From the NCBI GenBank assembly GCA_031292095.1, contig JARLHU010000098.1, forward strand, positions 1 through 47,485: a stretch of 47,485 bases of DNA, written 5' to 3'. Positions 15,182-24,196 of the stretch are shown here, piece after piece (the stretch's first letter is position 1; every line of letters begins with the position of its first letter). Below the pieces are notes generated by a model, which was given only the letters and a program-made list of their open reading frames with translations, had not been told where the DNA came from and made no database searches. The stretch comes from Desulfosporosinus sp. Lineage in GTDB: Bacteria; Bacillota; Desulfitobacteriia; Desulfitobacteriales; Desulfitobacteriaceae. The translations under genes were made by a program, and so were the position numbers.

Positions 15182-16102
15182 TTACTTAAGAAAGCCAGCT
15201 AGGATTGTATCCTCTGCCTCCTTCTCCGAGAATCCCATAGACATTAATTTAATGAGCTGTTCGGATTCGATTCTTCCAATTGCCGCCTCATGCACGAGTT
15301 GTGCTTCACTATGATAGGCAGAAATCTTGGGGGTTGAATGAACTTGGGCATTATGCATGATGATGGCATCGCACTGAATATGACCACGGCCTTTATTACG
15401 ACCAATTAAATCAAAATAGAAATCTTGTTTGGAATTGTCTTGGGCAACGGACCGTGAAATAATCTGGGCTGAAGAATCCGCGCCTAATAATTCGACATTA
15501 ATACTGGATATCGCTTCTTGATCTTTATAGGTTAAGAGTCGTTCTGTGACGACCAGTTTGGCATTGCCCAGAAGACGGATTTCCGTTTCCCTTTTGGTGC
15601 GGTCAATTCCCTTGATCTGAATTAGTTCGAGTTCGACATAAGAACCTTCCTCCGCCTCGATGATGGTCTTGGGATTCAAAATCCTCTGGCCTGCCCCGTC
15701 GCCCTGTCCATAGTGTTTTTCTACGTACTTGACTTTGGCCCCTTTTCGAACATAGAAGGTGTGTATTCCGTCATGCTGGGATTTGTGGGTTCCGCAATTG
15801 TGGATTCCACATCCTGCTATGATCTCCACATCGGAGTATTCGCCGATTTCAAACGTGTTGTAGACAACATCATTGATGTTCTCTTCAGTGACAATAACTG
15901 GAATATGAACACTTTCTCCTTTGGTATAGGGTTTTACGATCACGTCAATTCCTGACTTATCTTGTTTGGTCACGATATCAATATTAGCGGTTGTATTGCG
16001 CTGTACCCCTACTCCATTTTTTCGAATATTAAAAGCCCCTTGTGGTATTTCATGAAGATCGGCCACTTTCTCGAGCATCTGCTTATCCAACGCATTCAGC
16101 AT
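15182..16102 (-). CDS. sufB: SufB/SufD-like Fe-S cluster scaffold protein
   Basis: This 306-residue member of the SufBD family is the shorter form that pairs with SufC in minimal (SMS-type) systems of anaerobes and archaea. It shows the beta-helix core, the GCGIHNCGTHKSQHDGIHTF segment with cysteines and histidines that may bind the cluster, and the C-terminal HEAAIGRIESEQLIKLMSMG that docks on SufC. The start at 16102 is preceded by AAGGGG with good spacing; a GTG seven codons upstream is possible. It overlaps the end of sufC by 20 bases, so translation is coupled. SufS, SufU and SufE genes are absent from the window. Confidence 0.87.
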   Translation of the reverse strand: MLNALDKQMLEKVADLHEIPQGAFNIRKNGVGVQRNTTANIDIVTKQDKSGIDVIVKPYTKGESVHIPVIVTEENINDVVYNTFEIGEYSDVEIIAGCGIHNCGTHKSQHDGIHTFYVRKGAKVKYVEKHYGQGDGAGQRILNPKTIIEAEEGSYVELELIQIKGIDRTKRETEIRLLGNAKLVVTERLLTYKDQEAISSINVELLGADSSAQIISRSVAQDNSKQDFYFDLIGRNKGRGHIQCDAIIMHNAQVHSTPKISAYHSEAQLVHEAAIGRIESEQLIKLMSMGFSEKEAEDTILAGFLK

Positions 16103-16835
16103 TTTGACCAACCCCTTTCTCACAATTAATGCTACACATACAAGTTTCGTTTTTCAAAATTCCAGCAAGAATTACATCCCTTTCAGATTGGGCACTGATC
16201 GTTCCATTCGACATCAAAATTATTTCATCCGCCAACTGCATTATACGCTCCTGGTGGGAGATAATTACGATTGTAGTATCATATTTCATGTGAATATTTT
16301 TGAATGTTTCCGCGAGCTTCTGAAAGCTCCATAAATCGATGCCTGCTTCTGGTTCGTCAAAGACTGCGAGCTTTAGATTGCGTGCCAAGACAGTGGCAAT
16401 TTCGATCCTTTTCATTTCTCCACCGGAAAGACTGGCATCAACGTCCCGTTCGAGATAGTCTTGGGCACATAAGCCAACATTATAGAGGAGATCGCAAACA
16501 TTAAATTTTTCAGGATTATGTTCAGCAGCCATTTTGAGAAGATCCTTAACTTTTATCCCTTTAAAACGTGGAGGACTCTGAAATGCATACCCTATACCCA
16601 GGCGAGCTCGCTCTGTGATTGTCGTCTGCGTTATGTCCTGCTCATCAAGTAAAATTTTACCTGTGGTAGGATTATAAATACCCATGATAATTTTGGCTAG
16701 AGAAGATTTACCTCCGCCATTTGGGCCTGTAACAACATATATTTTTTTATCATAGAATTTCAAATTTATGTTTTTTAGAATCTCAACACCTTTATCTCCT
16801 TCGGTTTCTAGAGATACTCCCTGTATTTCAAGCAT
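16083..16835 (-). CDS. sufC: SufC-like ABC ATPase for Fe-S assembly
   Basis: This 250-residue soluble ABC ATPase has Walker A GPNGGGKSS (37-45), the signature LSGGE (136-140), Walker B LAVFDEPEAGID (156-167) and a switch His in IISHQ. It drives the shape changes of the SufB scaffold that let [Fe-S] clusters form. The start was placed at 16835, where AAAGGAGG lies 8 bases upstream; the frame continues 42 codons further without support. The C-terminal tail is unusual: C232, C234, C238 and C248 lie in the last 20 residues, beyond the usual SufC end. It is divergent from ppnP. Confidence 0.87.
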   Translation of the reverse strand: MLEIQGVSLETEGDKGVEILKNINLKFYDKKIYVVTGPNGGGKSSLAKIIMGIYNPTTGKILLDEQDITQTTITERARLGIGYAFQSPPRFKGIKVKDLLKMAAEHNPEKFNVCDLLYNVGLCAQDYLERDVDASLSGGEMKRIEIATVLARNLKLAVFDEPEAGIDLWSFQKLAETFKNIHMKYDTTIVIISHQERIMQLADEIILMSNGTISAQSERDVILAGILKNETCMCSINCEKGVGQNAECVG

Positions 16836-17012
16836 GACTACTCCTCCTTTGTGCTTATCTATGTTCCAGAATATCATAATCTGACTCCTTATTGTAGAAG
16901 ATTTATTAATTTTTTTAAGAAAGTTGTCCCTAAGGGTGGCTGACATTTCTTGTTTCTCCATTTTGTTGTATGATAAGACTCGTACTGCAGGAATAATTAG
17001 GAGGGGTCATTA

Positions 17013-17291
17013 ATGAAACATAATGTGTATTTTGAAGGAAACGTCCAGAGTTTAAGTTTGCATACTGAAAATGGCGAGGCGACGATCGGGGTCATCACGC
17101 CTGGAAAATATGCTTTTTCAACAGTCACAGAGGAACGAATGGTGATAACATCAGGCACCTTAAACGTGAAATTACCCGGAGACGAGTGGAAACTTTTTCA
17201 AACCAATCAGGAGTTTATTGTAAAAGCGAATTTGTCATTTGAGGTTGAAGCCAGTCAAGATGTAGCTTATATTTGTTACTATTCAGCATAA
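17013..17291 (+). CDS. ppnP: Pyrimidine/purine nucleoside phosphorylase PpnP
   Basis: This 92-residue cupin matches PpnP (formerly DUF1255) over its full length: an N-terminal YFEGNVQSL, GVITPGKYAFST, ERMVITSGTLNVKLPG and a C-terminal CYYS. The enzyme splits nucleosides with phosphate to give free base and ribose 1-phosphate. A GGAGGGG site precedes the ATG and a terminator follows at once. It is a single gene, divergent from sufC. The length and motifs agree with the family. Confidence 0.88.
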   Translation: MKHNVYFEGNVQSLSLHTENGEATIGVITPGKYAFSTVTEERMVITSGTLNVKLPGDEWKLFQTNQEFIVKANLSFEVEASQDVAYICYYSA

Positions 17292-17302
17292 CGTTAATAC
17301 AG

Positions 17303-17346
17303 CAAAAAGAAAAGGGATAGGATTCTTGAATCTTATCCCTTTTCTT
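17303..17346 (+). terminator. Terminator after ppnP
   Basis: A stem of about 20 bp (arms CAAAAAGAAAAGGGATA and its inverse) closes on a short loop near 17325, with the T-run built into the 3' arm (CTTTTTG). It begins 12 bases after the ppnP stop. Confidence 0.75.
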
Positions 17347-17526
17347 TTTGTTGGCAATAAATTATGGAATTGAGAGGAAGGCTAAAAACGAGAGAATATT
17401 TAACACAAATAGATATTAATTTTTACATTATAACTATTTTAATTTATCTTATATTGCTGTATAATATTAGTAAGGAAAATGTAAATTCAACCAAACGAAA
17501 AAATTAACAATATGGAGGGATTTGTT

Positions 17527-17724
17527 ATGAAAGTTAATGAAGGAAGTTTAGACAGAATTATTCGTATTATTATTGGTCTAATCATTTTGTCTCTATGGTT
17601 TCTTCTTCAAGGCAATGCCAAATATCTTGCTTTGATCGGTCTAATTCCACTTATTACAGGCATCATTGGATGGTGTCCTCTTTATACAATCTTCGGTGTT
17701 AATACTATCGGCAAGAGAAAATAG
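17527..17724 (+). CDS. DUF2892 small membrane protein
   Basis: This 65-residue protein fits DUF2892: an N-terminal NEGSLDRIIRIIIGLIIL, a second span with LALIGLIPLITGIIGWCPLYTIFGVNT, and a basic end. It has two membrane helices; the WCPLY cysteine is typical of the family and recalls the membrane part of YgaP-like sulfurtransferases. The start was taken at 17527, since GGAGGG lies 8 bases before it. A paralog lies at 43457-43654. A -10-like TATAAT lies near 17460. The function is unknown; a redox or sulfur link is only suggested by the family. Confidence 0.82.
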   Translation: MKVNEGSLDRIIRIIIGLIILSLWFLLQGNAKYLALIGLIPLITGIIGWCPLYTIFGVNTIGKRK

Positions 17725-17808
17725 TTTTCAGCAAAGCAAAAGTTATTTCGTCATTAGCCTAGAAGTGATGAGTTTATAATTTAACTTAAGACATAATAAT
17801 AAGAAGAA

Positions 17809-17837
17809 GACCGTCCCTTATGATAAAGTGGGCGGTC
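17809..17837 (+). terminator. Weak hairpin before ccdA
   Basis: gaccgtcc pairs with gggcggtc (one G-T pair) around a 12-base loop and is followed by gttt. It could end the DUF2892 transcript or attenuate ccdA. Confidence 0.4.
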
Positions 17838-17859
17838 GTTTAGATCGAGGAGGAATTCT

Positions 17860-18576
17860 ATGCAAGGGGGCAGCCACCCAACTCTTTGGTTGGCATTCAT
17901 GGCTGGGTTGCTTTCGTTTGTCTCTCCGTGTTGTTTACCCCTATATCCATCGTATATTTCCTATATCTCTGGAATGACTTTTTCGGGGAATGAAAAATAT
18001 GTCATGGCTCACCGATTAAAGGCGTTGACCCATGCATTTTTCTTCGTGCTCGGATTTTCGATTGTCTTTTTAGCGCTGGGGTTGTCTGCTAGCGTACTTG
18101 GGCAGGTCTTTATCACTCATCGAGATCTGATAAGAATTATCGGAGGATGTATTGTCGTTCTTATGGGGCTATCTTTAAGCGGATTGCTAACCCCCAAATG
18201 GCTGATGAGGGAGAAACGGTGGGAATACCACCAAACGCGGGTGGGCTATGGCGGTTCCGTTTTGGTTGGCATTAGTTTCGCTGCCGGGTGGACACCGTGT
18301 ATTGGGCCCATACTGGCATCAGTTTTGGTCATGAGTGCCGACCAACCCTCCGCAGGGTTGGCTTTGATGCTGACCTACATTGCCGGATTTTCTATTCCTT
18401 TCTTTGGGTTGGCGTTTACACTGAGCTCGGTGCGGAACTTAGTTCGCTACGGCGCATTGCTTTCCAAACTCAGCGGGTATTTGATGATCGGGTTAGGAAT
18501 ATTATTGATTACTAATCTGATGACCACAATCACCGTCGGTTTGATTCGTCTGTACGGTGGATTTATAGGCTTTTGA
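17860..18576 (+). CDS. ccdA: CcdA-type thiol-disulfide membrane protein
   Basis: This 238-residue six-span membrane protein of the CcdA/DsbD-beta family moves reducing equivalents from cytosolic thioredoxin to the outside of the membrane. It shows SPCCLPLYPSY (C24, C25) in the first span and GWTPCIGPIL (C147) in the fourth; the Pro-Cys pair C24/C147 is the expected active couple. AGGAGG precedes the ATG. It is followed after 25 bases by a ResA-like gene, so the pair forms a reductase relay. Cytochrome c maturation or repair of other outer-face thiols are the likely uses; no cytochrome genes are visible nearby. Confidence 0.9.
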   Translation: MQGGSHPTLWLAFMAGLLSFVSPCCLPLYPSYISYISGMTFSGNEKYVMAHRLKALTHAFFFVLGFSIVFLALGLSASVLGQVFITHRDLIRIIGGCIVVLMGLSLSGLLTPKWLMREKRWEYHQTRVGYGGSVLVGISFAAGWTPCIGPILASVLVMSADQPSAGLALMLTYIAGFSIPFFGLAFTLSSVRNLVRYGALLSKLSGYLMIGLGILLITNLMTTITVGLIRLYGGFIGF

Positions 18577-18601
18577 GAATACCTAAGAATGGAGGGCGGT
18601 C

Positions 18602-19171
18602 ATGAAAAAGGGTGTGAAGTGGTCAATTCTATTAGTGAGTTTAGCGGTCGTGATGGCAGGAGTTTTGGGGATCGTATGGGTGGCCCATCGTCCTGTCACT
18701 CCAACGAATCAACTGAAATCAAGTCAGCAGCCTATCAGTGTGGCCCCCCTGGCAGGTTACCACGTACCTTCATTTTCTCTGCCAAGTTTTCCAGATAGTC
18801 AACCGATTTCCTTAGCAGATTATCAAGGAAAAGCGGTCTTGATTAACTTTTGGGCCTCTTGGTGTCCGTCCTGTCAGTCGGAAACTCCAGATTTGGTCAA
18901 GGCCTCCGCTAAATACGGGGATAAAGTCCAATTTATCGGAGTGAATTTGTCGTCTCAGGACTCCTTGTCGGATGTGACAGCTTTCCTCGAAAAATATGGT
19001 ATCAAGTACCCTATTGTCATGGATACCAAAGGGACGGTGGCCCAACAGTTTCAGACCATGGCTATTCCAACTACCTTTTTTGTCAATCGACAGGGGATTA
19101 TCGTCGACAGGTATGTGGGTGCGATTACACCGCAAGTCTTAGAAGAGGACCTGCAGAAGATTTCTCAATAA
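18602..19171 (+). CDS. ResA/TlpA-like membrane-anchored thioredoxin
   Basis: This 189-residue protein has an N-terminal signal anchor (residues 7-27), a linker, and a thioredoxin domain with WASWCPSC (C88-x2-C91) and the cis-Pro in AIPTTFF. It should face the outside and take electrons from the CcdA protein encoded just upstream, to reduce apocytochrome c or other exported thiol proteins. The C-P-S-C centre differs from the CEPC of Bacillus ResA. An AGGGCGG site lies before the ATG. The 3' end is only 8 bases from the convergent htrA gene and no terminator separates them. Confidence 0.88.
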   Translation: MKKGVKWSILLVSLAVVMAGVLGIVWVAHRPVTPTNQLKSSQQPISVAPLAGYHVPSFSLPSFPDSQPISLADYQGKAVLINFWASWCPSCQSETPDLVKASAKYGDKVQFIGVNLSSQDSLSDVTAFLEKYGIKYPIVMDTKGTVAQQFQTMAIPTTFFVNRQGIIVDRYVGAITPQVLEEDLQKISQ

Positions 19172-19179
19172 TGGGAGGG

Positions 19180-20316
19180 TTATTGATTTGAGGATATTTC
19201 TCCAAGCGTAGCCTGAACTTGATTCGTCTGTCCATTCCGATTATAGGTTATGGTTACTTTGTCCCCAACATTGTATTTATAGAGTTCATGAATAAGGTCA
19301 GATGAATTTTTGACTGGACCATTATTGATCTTGGTGATCACATCCCCTTTCATAATCCCAGCTTTAGCTGCTGGGCCATTGGGCGACACTTCTGAAATAT
19401 AGGCCCCGAGAGGCTTATTGTTACTTTGTGCATAAGTGTTGTATTGATCATCCGTGCTCACTAAAAGGGCCGGATGTTTGGCCACACCTGTGGCGATCAA
19501 CTGATTTATAGTGGGCGTGGCATCTGAAATCGGAATCGAAAAACCCATCCCTTCGAAGCCAGTTTCCGCGAATTTGGCTGAGTTAATGCCGATGACCAGA
19601 CCTTGATAATCTACGAGTGGTCCACCACTATTGCCGGGATTTATGGCAGCATCCGTTTGGATAAGATTAAAACCAGCCTCCCCTTGGATATCAAGTGTGC
19701 GATTGGTGGCAGAAATAACCCCTGTGGTGACAGAACGTGCAAAGTCATTACCGCCAGGATTTCCAATAGCGACTACGGGTTCGCCAACTGCGAGTTGGGA
19801 GGAGTCTCCAAGTTTTACTGCAGTCAGGTTTTTGGTATCTGAGATTTGTAACACTGCCAGATCTGTACGTGGATCGGCACCGATGACTTTGGCAACCAGA
19901 TTACGTCCATCGCTCAAACTAACTGTAATTTTTTGTGCGCCATCGATCACATGATTATTTGTCACTAGATACCCTTTTTGGGCGTCAATAATAAAACCAG
20001 AACCGCTTCCCGCTTCTTGGAGCCCTGAGTTGCCTAAACGACTTTGGCTCGCTTGGAAATTAGACACACCTACAACCGCAGGGCCGACATTCTTAGCGAT
20101 TTGTTCTACTGGAAAATTGGTTTGTGGAGTAGTAAGGTTTGTAACCTGTGTGATCGAAGGTTTAGCCGTTTGAATTGTGGCCACTGAGTTAGTTGGATAA
20201 ATATAGGGAACCGCGGCAACCGTTGTCAGGCCGCCGATTACTGCGCTAATTAAACAAATGCTGGCAGTCGCAACCAATTTATTTTTTGGTTTTGTGGAAT
20301 GAACTTCGTTTTCCAT
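19180..20316 (-). CDS. htrA: HtrA/DegP-like serine protease with PDZ domain
   Basis: This 378-residue membrane-anchored protease of family S1C has an N-terminal span (about 15-38). Its trypsin-like domain carries the triad H122 (TNNHVIDG), D152 (TDLAVL) and S230 (NPGNSGGPL), and one PDZ domain follows at about 275-370. Such proteins degrade or refold misfolded proteins at the outer face of the membrane. GGAGG precedes the ATG. It is convergent with the ResA-like gene and separated from the upstream DUF3999-like gene by a very strong hairpin, so it is transcribed alone. No CtsR or CssR type operator was recognised upstream. Confidence 0.92.
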   Translation of the reverse strand: MENEVHSTKPKNKLVATASICLISAVIGGLTTVAAVPYIYPTNSVATIQTAKPSITQVTNLTTPQTNFPVEQIAKNVGPAVVGVSNFQASQSRLGNSGLQEAGSGSGFIIDAQKGYLVTNNHVIDGAQKITVSLSDGRNLVAKVIGADPRTDLAVLQISDTKNLTAVKLGDSSQLAVGEPVVAIGNPGGNDFARSVTTGVISATNRTLDIQGEAGFNLIQTDAAINPGNSGGPLVDYQGLVIGINSAKFAETGFEGMGFSIPISDATPTINQLIATGVAKHPALLVSTDDQYNTYAQSNNKPLGAYISEVSPNGPAAKAGIMKGDVITKINNGPVKNSSDLIHELYKYNVGDKVTITYNRNGQTNQVQATLGEISSNQ

Positions 20317-20462
20317 GGTTGTTACCTCCTGTTATACTCAAGTAATTAAGTAACTCTCTTAAGAATAACTAAAATATGTGAAGTTAAAAGGTGCAAATTG
20401 TGAAACTTTTTTGGGGATTTAGTTATAGTTATGTGTAATGGTAGAAAGAAAGGGAGAATAAA

Positions 20463-20513
20463 GTCCAAAAACAAGGGTGGAAGTATTTAATACTTCCACC
20501 CTTGTTTTTGGAC
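20463..20513 (-). terminator. 23-bp perfect stem terminator
   Basis: Bases 20463-20485 pair perfectly with 20491-20513 around a 5-base loop (tttaa); the outer arms carry the A- and T-runs. It lies 14 bases after the stop of the minus-strand gene at 20528 and insulates htrA from it. Confidence 0.8.
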
Positions 20514-20527
20514 AAAGATGCCGAGGA

Positions 20528-21421
20528 CTAACTTTGCTTTTTCCTTATACTTAACCCAATACCTGTCATTAATAATATAACCAAAGCAGAGATCGTGGTG
20601 TTAAAAAGCAGCTCGTGTCTCATCGGAGCTACAGGTAGTTGTCCCGGTGGCGGGTTAGACACTTCGGCTCCCAACGTGGCTTGAGTTAGAGTTGCCCTTC
20701 TGATGCTTGTTTTGTCAGCCATAATATCGTAATGGGGAGAACCGGTGGCATCATTTCCATAAGCTAATCGATAATGAGTGTTCCCTAAATCCATAAAGAC
20801 CAGTTTATCGAGATAGTAACTGAACCTGATGGATTTTAAATTAATAGGTTTATTATTACGGTTATGGATGACGAGTTTAAGATTAGAGAAGGGGTTAGTA
20901 GCCTCCCATTTAATATCCTTTTGAATTGTCAGAGAGGGGTCTAAAGGCTGGTTTACAAGGGTTCCTTCAGATAAGTACCATTTCGTCGCACCGTTCATTC
21001 CATATAGGACGTAATTTAGATCAAATAGGTCATCGGTGTTCAACTCTAAACGAAAGCCATTTAGACGGTTCACATCCATCGTGATCACGGTATCATTGCC
21101 ATCTTGAGTTGTAGAATAGGGAATATCTTCGGAATGAATAAAGCTTTCCCGTTCTTTGGTGGTTGAGGCGTCACGGCTTGAGTCGAGAAAATAGGGTATC
21201 TCTTGGTCCGTTTCATTAAAAATCCTTAAATCCTGAAGCTGAAGCTGGCTACTGTGGGCATAGACGTCTTTATCTAAGACAACAGATTTATACCCAGCTA
21301 TGTTATCGGTTTGAATTGGTTTCGAATATTGAAAACTGCTCCCAGCGTAGGCGGGTGCCGCAAACAGAAAAAAGCTAAACAGAAAAAAGCTAAATTGAAG
21401 GGTTGCAATTTTAGACCTCAT
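20528..21421 (-). CDS. Exported protein with C-terminal membrane anchor, DUF3999-like
   Basis: This 297-residue protein has a signal peptide (cleavage expected after PAYA), a large outer domain rich in beta-type sequence, and one C-terminal span (about 272-290) ending in RKKQS. The phrase DLRIFNETDQEIPYFLD resembles DUF3999 proteins (DLRL-x-D-x-G-x-E-VPY), but I cannot confirm the family. The signal peptide is lengthened by an exact 15-bp tandem duplication (about 21364-21393) that repeats FSFFL. It is divergent from the sigma-H operon that starts at 21710, so it may belong to the same envelope function. Confidence 0.55.
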   Translation of the reverse strand: MRSKIATLQFSFFLFSFFLFAAPAYAGSSFQYSKPIQTDNIAGYKSVVLDKDVYAHSSQLQLQDLRIFNETDQEIPYFLDSSRDASTTKERESFIHSEDIPYSTTQDGNDTVITMDVNRLNGFRLELNTDDLFDLNYVLYGMNGATKWYLSEGTLVNQPLDPSLTIQKDIKWEATNPFSNLKLVIHNRNNKPINLKSIRFSYYLDKLVFMDLGNTHYRLAYGNDATGSPHYDIMADKTSIRRATLTQATLGAEVSNPPPGQLPVAPMRHELLFNTTISALVILLMTGIGLSIRKKQS

Positions 21422-21611
21422 TAATTGACCGCTTGAACCTTAATAGCATCATGCTTACCCAAGAAGACACCTCCTATCTTAATCTCTATTATAGTACTCG
21501 TGTAGGGCGGAAAGATAGCTAGCAGGCATCTGTTAATTTCCCTAGAAAGAAATACATAAATTCAGAACGACTAATTCAAGCAGTTTAAGAAAAAATATTA
21601 TTTCTGGATTA

Positions 21612-21638
21612 GGAGGAATATATTGTATTTTACCGAAT
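21612..21638 (+). promoter_or_regulatory. Sigma-H promoter of the MoxR/VWA/ABC operon
   Basis: GGAGGAATA, an 11-base spacer, then ACCGAAT fit the Bacillus sigma-H consensus RNAGGAWWW-N11-RNNGAAT at every defined position. Transcription would start near 21645, about 65 bases before the TTG start at 21710. No better sigma-A promoter is visible in the 288-base spacer. The AGGAGG here is not a ribosome site: the TTG that follows it opens a frame of only six codons. Confidence 0.7.
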
Positions 21639-21709
21639 TATAAAGAATATTAAAAAATTAAAATAGAGAGAATTTAAAAGCTGAGTGCCTGAGAAAAGGA
21701 GCTAATATC

Positions 21710-24196
21710 TTGTTAAAACTAAGAAGTTGGATACTAATAGTCACAGCGTTGTTTGTTCTTCTTTCTACTATGGCTTTATCGACCAAAGAACTAACGGCTG
21801 CACCGGAGGATGAGAATCAAAACCCTTCCATAATAATTAAAGCTAAAGGTACCTATGGAAACTACACCAAGCAAGGTGCTTGGCTCCCTCTCCAGGTCGA
21901 GGTAGCGAACCAGGGAAAGGATTTGCAAGGAAGTTTAAGAGTGATACCTAATGACGCCCAATTTAACACTTTGGATTATGTCAGTAGCGCGGTGCTTCCT
22001 CAGGGTTCGGTTAAGGCCTTTAATTTTTACCTACCAGTACAGGGATCATTAACTAGTGTAATAATTGAGCTTACCAGCGGAGATAAAGTCATAGCTAAAC
22101 AGACTGTCAGTTTGATTGCTCTTAGTAATAATCAATGGGTGATTGGTTTGCTTGACCGCTCGGAGGAAGGATTCAGCTCTCTAAGCGGGCTTAAACAAGC
22201 GAATTGGTTGACACCTGAATTATGTACTGTCAAAAATGCAGATTTGCCAGAAAAGGCGGAGTTGTTGGATTTATTTAATGTCCTGATTATTGATGATGTT
22301 AATCTAAAACTTACGCAGGGACAAGCCACTGCGCTAACCCACTGGGTCAGTCGGGGGGGAATCTTAGTGGTGGGGGGAGGTTCAGGCTGGCAAAAAGTGC
22401 TTCCAAATTTGCCCCCAGAACTGCTACCGGTGAAGGTTTCCGGAGTTGAAACGATTACCCTGAGTGCTCTCCCCCGCAGCTTAAGTGAGCCTGTTAGTGA
22501 AGCTTTATCAGGTCCTGTCCAAATAGCCGATCTCCAAAGTTCCCAAGGTAAGATGCTCTTCTCCGAACAAGGACATCCTTTAGCGATAAGATCTCAATTA
22601 GGAGATGGGCAGGTTTTATACTTAGCGTTCGATCCAGCCCTAGAACCAATGTCCAACTGGCCAGGGTCTAAAGTGCTTTGGAAGGACCTCCTGATCAATG
22701 AGAAATCGGAGCTTGCAAATAGCCCAGTGTTTGGGCAATCAAACAATTTAAATGGCATGGCCAATGCCTTGGGTAATATCGAGGACATGACTTTGCCCTC
22801 TCTAGGGAATATGGCGATGATGCTTGGGTTCTATCTCTTCTTAGCAGGTCTTTTGAACTATCTTGTCCTCAAGAGACTAGACAAACGGGAATGGACTTGG
22901 ATTACTGTACCCGTTTTGGCGATAGTTTTTGTTGGGTTGATCTATTTTACGTCGTTTAAAACTCGCCCTGCTGAAGTCATTTCTCATCAGATTAATATTG
23001 TCGATGTAAAACCTGGGACTTCTTTAGCTAAAGTTACAGCGATTACAGGATTATTCGCTCCGACCCATGAGACCTACCATCTTCAGTTACAAGGCAGACA
23101 ATTAATAGGTGCTTTGCCCAATATTGATGGAGGAATAGGGATGGGCTCGGGCTCTGGAGCAACAAATCAAAGACCTAACGCTAATATTAGTGTGGAGCAA
23201 ACACCGGAACAGACGAACATAGAATTTCGTCAAATGCGGTCCTGGGTCATGAGAGGGTTTTCTTCGGTGGGAGATGCTTCCCTTACTGGCGCAATCAGCG
23301 GGGAAATCACTTACCAAGATAACAAATGGCTGGCCACGTTAACGAATAGCACACATTACAATTTTACAGATGGTGTGATTATCTCTTCCTCTAATTGGTT
23401 TGCTAAAGTTGGTGCTCTCGAAGCAGGGGGGAAAACTCAAAGGGAAATCGAAATGAACCAAAATTCTACGAACAATAATCCTGGAATGCCTTTAGCCTAT
23501 CAAATATATAATCCCCAGCTTAACTGGCAAGGTCCAGGAGCCCCACCGCGCCAGCAGGCCAAAGACATGATGCGACAACAAATATTGGAAAGCCAGATTG
23601 GCGACGGGGGGGGATCATCACTGTCAGGAAGTAAACTCCTCTTTCTGGGTTGGTCAGTTGAGCCTTTTCAAGAGGGATTAAACATTACCGATAAGGATGT
23701 CAAGAAGTACTACACTACGCTGTTCCAAGTGCCCTTGACCCTGAAATTCGACCAGGAACACTTAGAAGTACCTGAAGGGATCCTTGCTGGTACGTTGTTA
23801 AGTTCCCAAAATGTTGGGTTTGGACCTGGGAGTATCATGATGCAACCCAATTCAGAGGCAATTTATCAAGTGGAACTACCAGTAGGGAAATTTAGTGAAA
23901 TGCAGTTGAACCTTCACCAGAGAAATGGCTCCTCATTTTCAGCAGTCAACGGTTACTTTTATAATTGGGAAACAGCGTCTTGGGAAGATATTGGTATGAC
24001 TACAGACAACACAGTCATCAAAGAATCGGCCAAATATATCAATGGAGACCGCTCGGTTCGATTCAAACTATCAAATCAGTCCCAGTCCCAAGCACAATCG
24101 CAGCAACAGTTTAAGTCACAGCCACAACAACTGCCACAGCAAGAGTTTTATGGGATCAGTATCTCTCTTAGCAGTAGGGTGGTGGCTAATAAGTGA
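21710..24196 (+). CDS. Large membrane protein with GATase-like domain, first gene of VWA operon
   Basis: This 828-residue protein has an N-terminal signal or anchor (residues 7-25). Next come a beta-rich domain with an N-terminal IIIKAKGTYGNY, a region at about 140-260 that looks like a class I glutamine-amidotransferase fold without the catalytic Cys (LTHWVSRGGILVVGGGSGW), two membrane spans (about 365-412) and a long outer or inner domain ending in a Gln/Ser-rich tail. The TTG start has AAAGGAG 9 bases upstream. The stop overlaps the GTG start of the ABC ATPase gene (GTGA), so translation is coupled. The role is unknown; context says envelope and export. Confidence 0.7.
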   Translation: MLKLRSWILIVTALFVLLSTMALSTKELTAAPEDENQNPSIIIKAKGTYGNYTKQGAWLPLQVEVANQGKDLQGSLRVIPNDAQFNTLDYVSSAVLPQGSVKAFNFYLPVQGSLTSVIIELTSGDKVIAKQTVSLIALSNNQWVIGLLDRSEEGFSSLSGLKQANWLTPELCTVKNADLPEKAELLDLFNVLIIDDVNLKLTQGQATALTHWVSRGGILVVGGGSGWQKVLPNLPPELLPVKVSGVETITLSALPRSLSEPVSEALSGPVQIADLQSSQGKMLFSEQGHPLAIRSQLGDGQVLYLAFDPALEPMSNWPGSKVLWKDLLINEKSELANSPVFGQSNNLNGMANALGNIEDMTLPSLGNMAMMLGFYLFLAGLLNYLVLKRLDKREWTWITVPVLAIVFVGLIYFTSFKTRPAEVISHQINIVDVKPGTSLAKVTAITGLFAPTHETYHLQLQGRQLIGALPNIDGGIGMGSGSGATNQRPNANISVEQTPEQTNIEFRQMRSWVMRGFSSVGDASLTGAISGEITYQDNKWLATLTNSTHYNFTDGVIISSSNWFAKVGALEAGGKTQREIEMNQNSTNNNPGMPLAYQIYNPQLNWQGPGAPPRQQAKDMMRQQILESQIGDGGGSSLSGSKLLFLGWSVEPFQEGLNITDKDVKKYYTTLFQVPLTLKFDQEHLEVPEGILAGTLLSSQNVGFGPGSIMMQPNSEAIYQVELPVGKFSEMQLNLHQRNGSSFSAVNGYFYNWETASWEDIGMTTDNTVIKESAKYINGDRSVRFKLSNQSQSQAQSQQQFKSQPQQLPQQEFYGISISLSSRVVANK

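Noticed and set aside
21611..21650. AGGAGG followed by TTG as a small gene start upstream of the large operon
   Set aside because: The frame has six codons, and the same bases match a sigma-H promoter much better.
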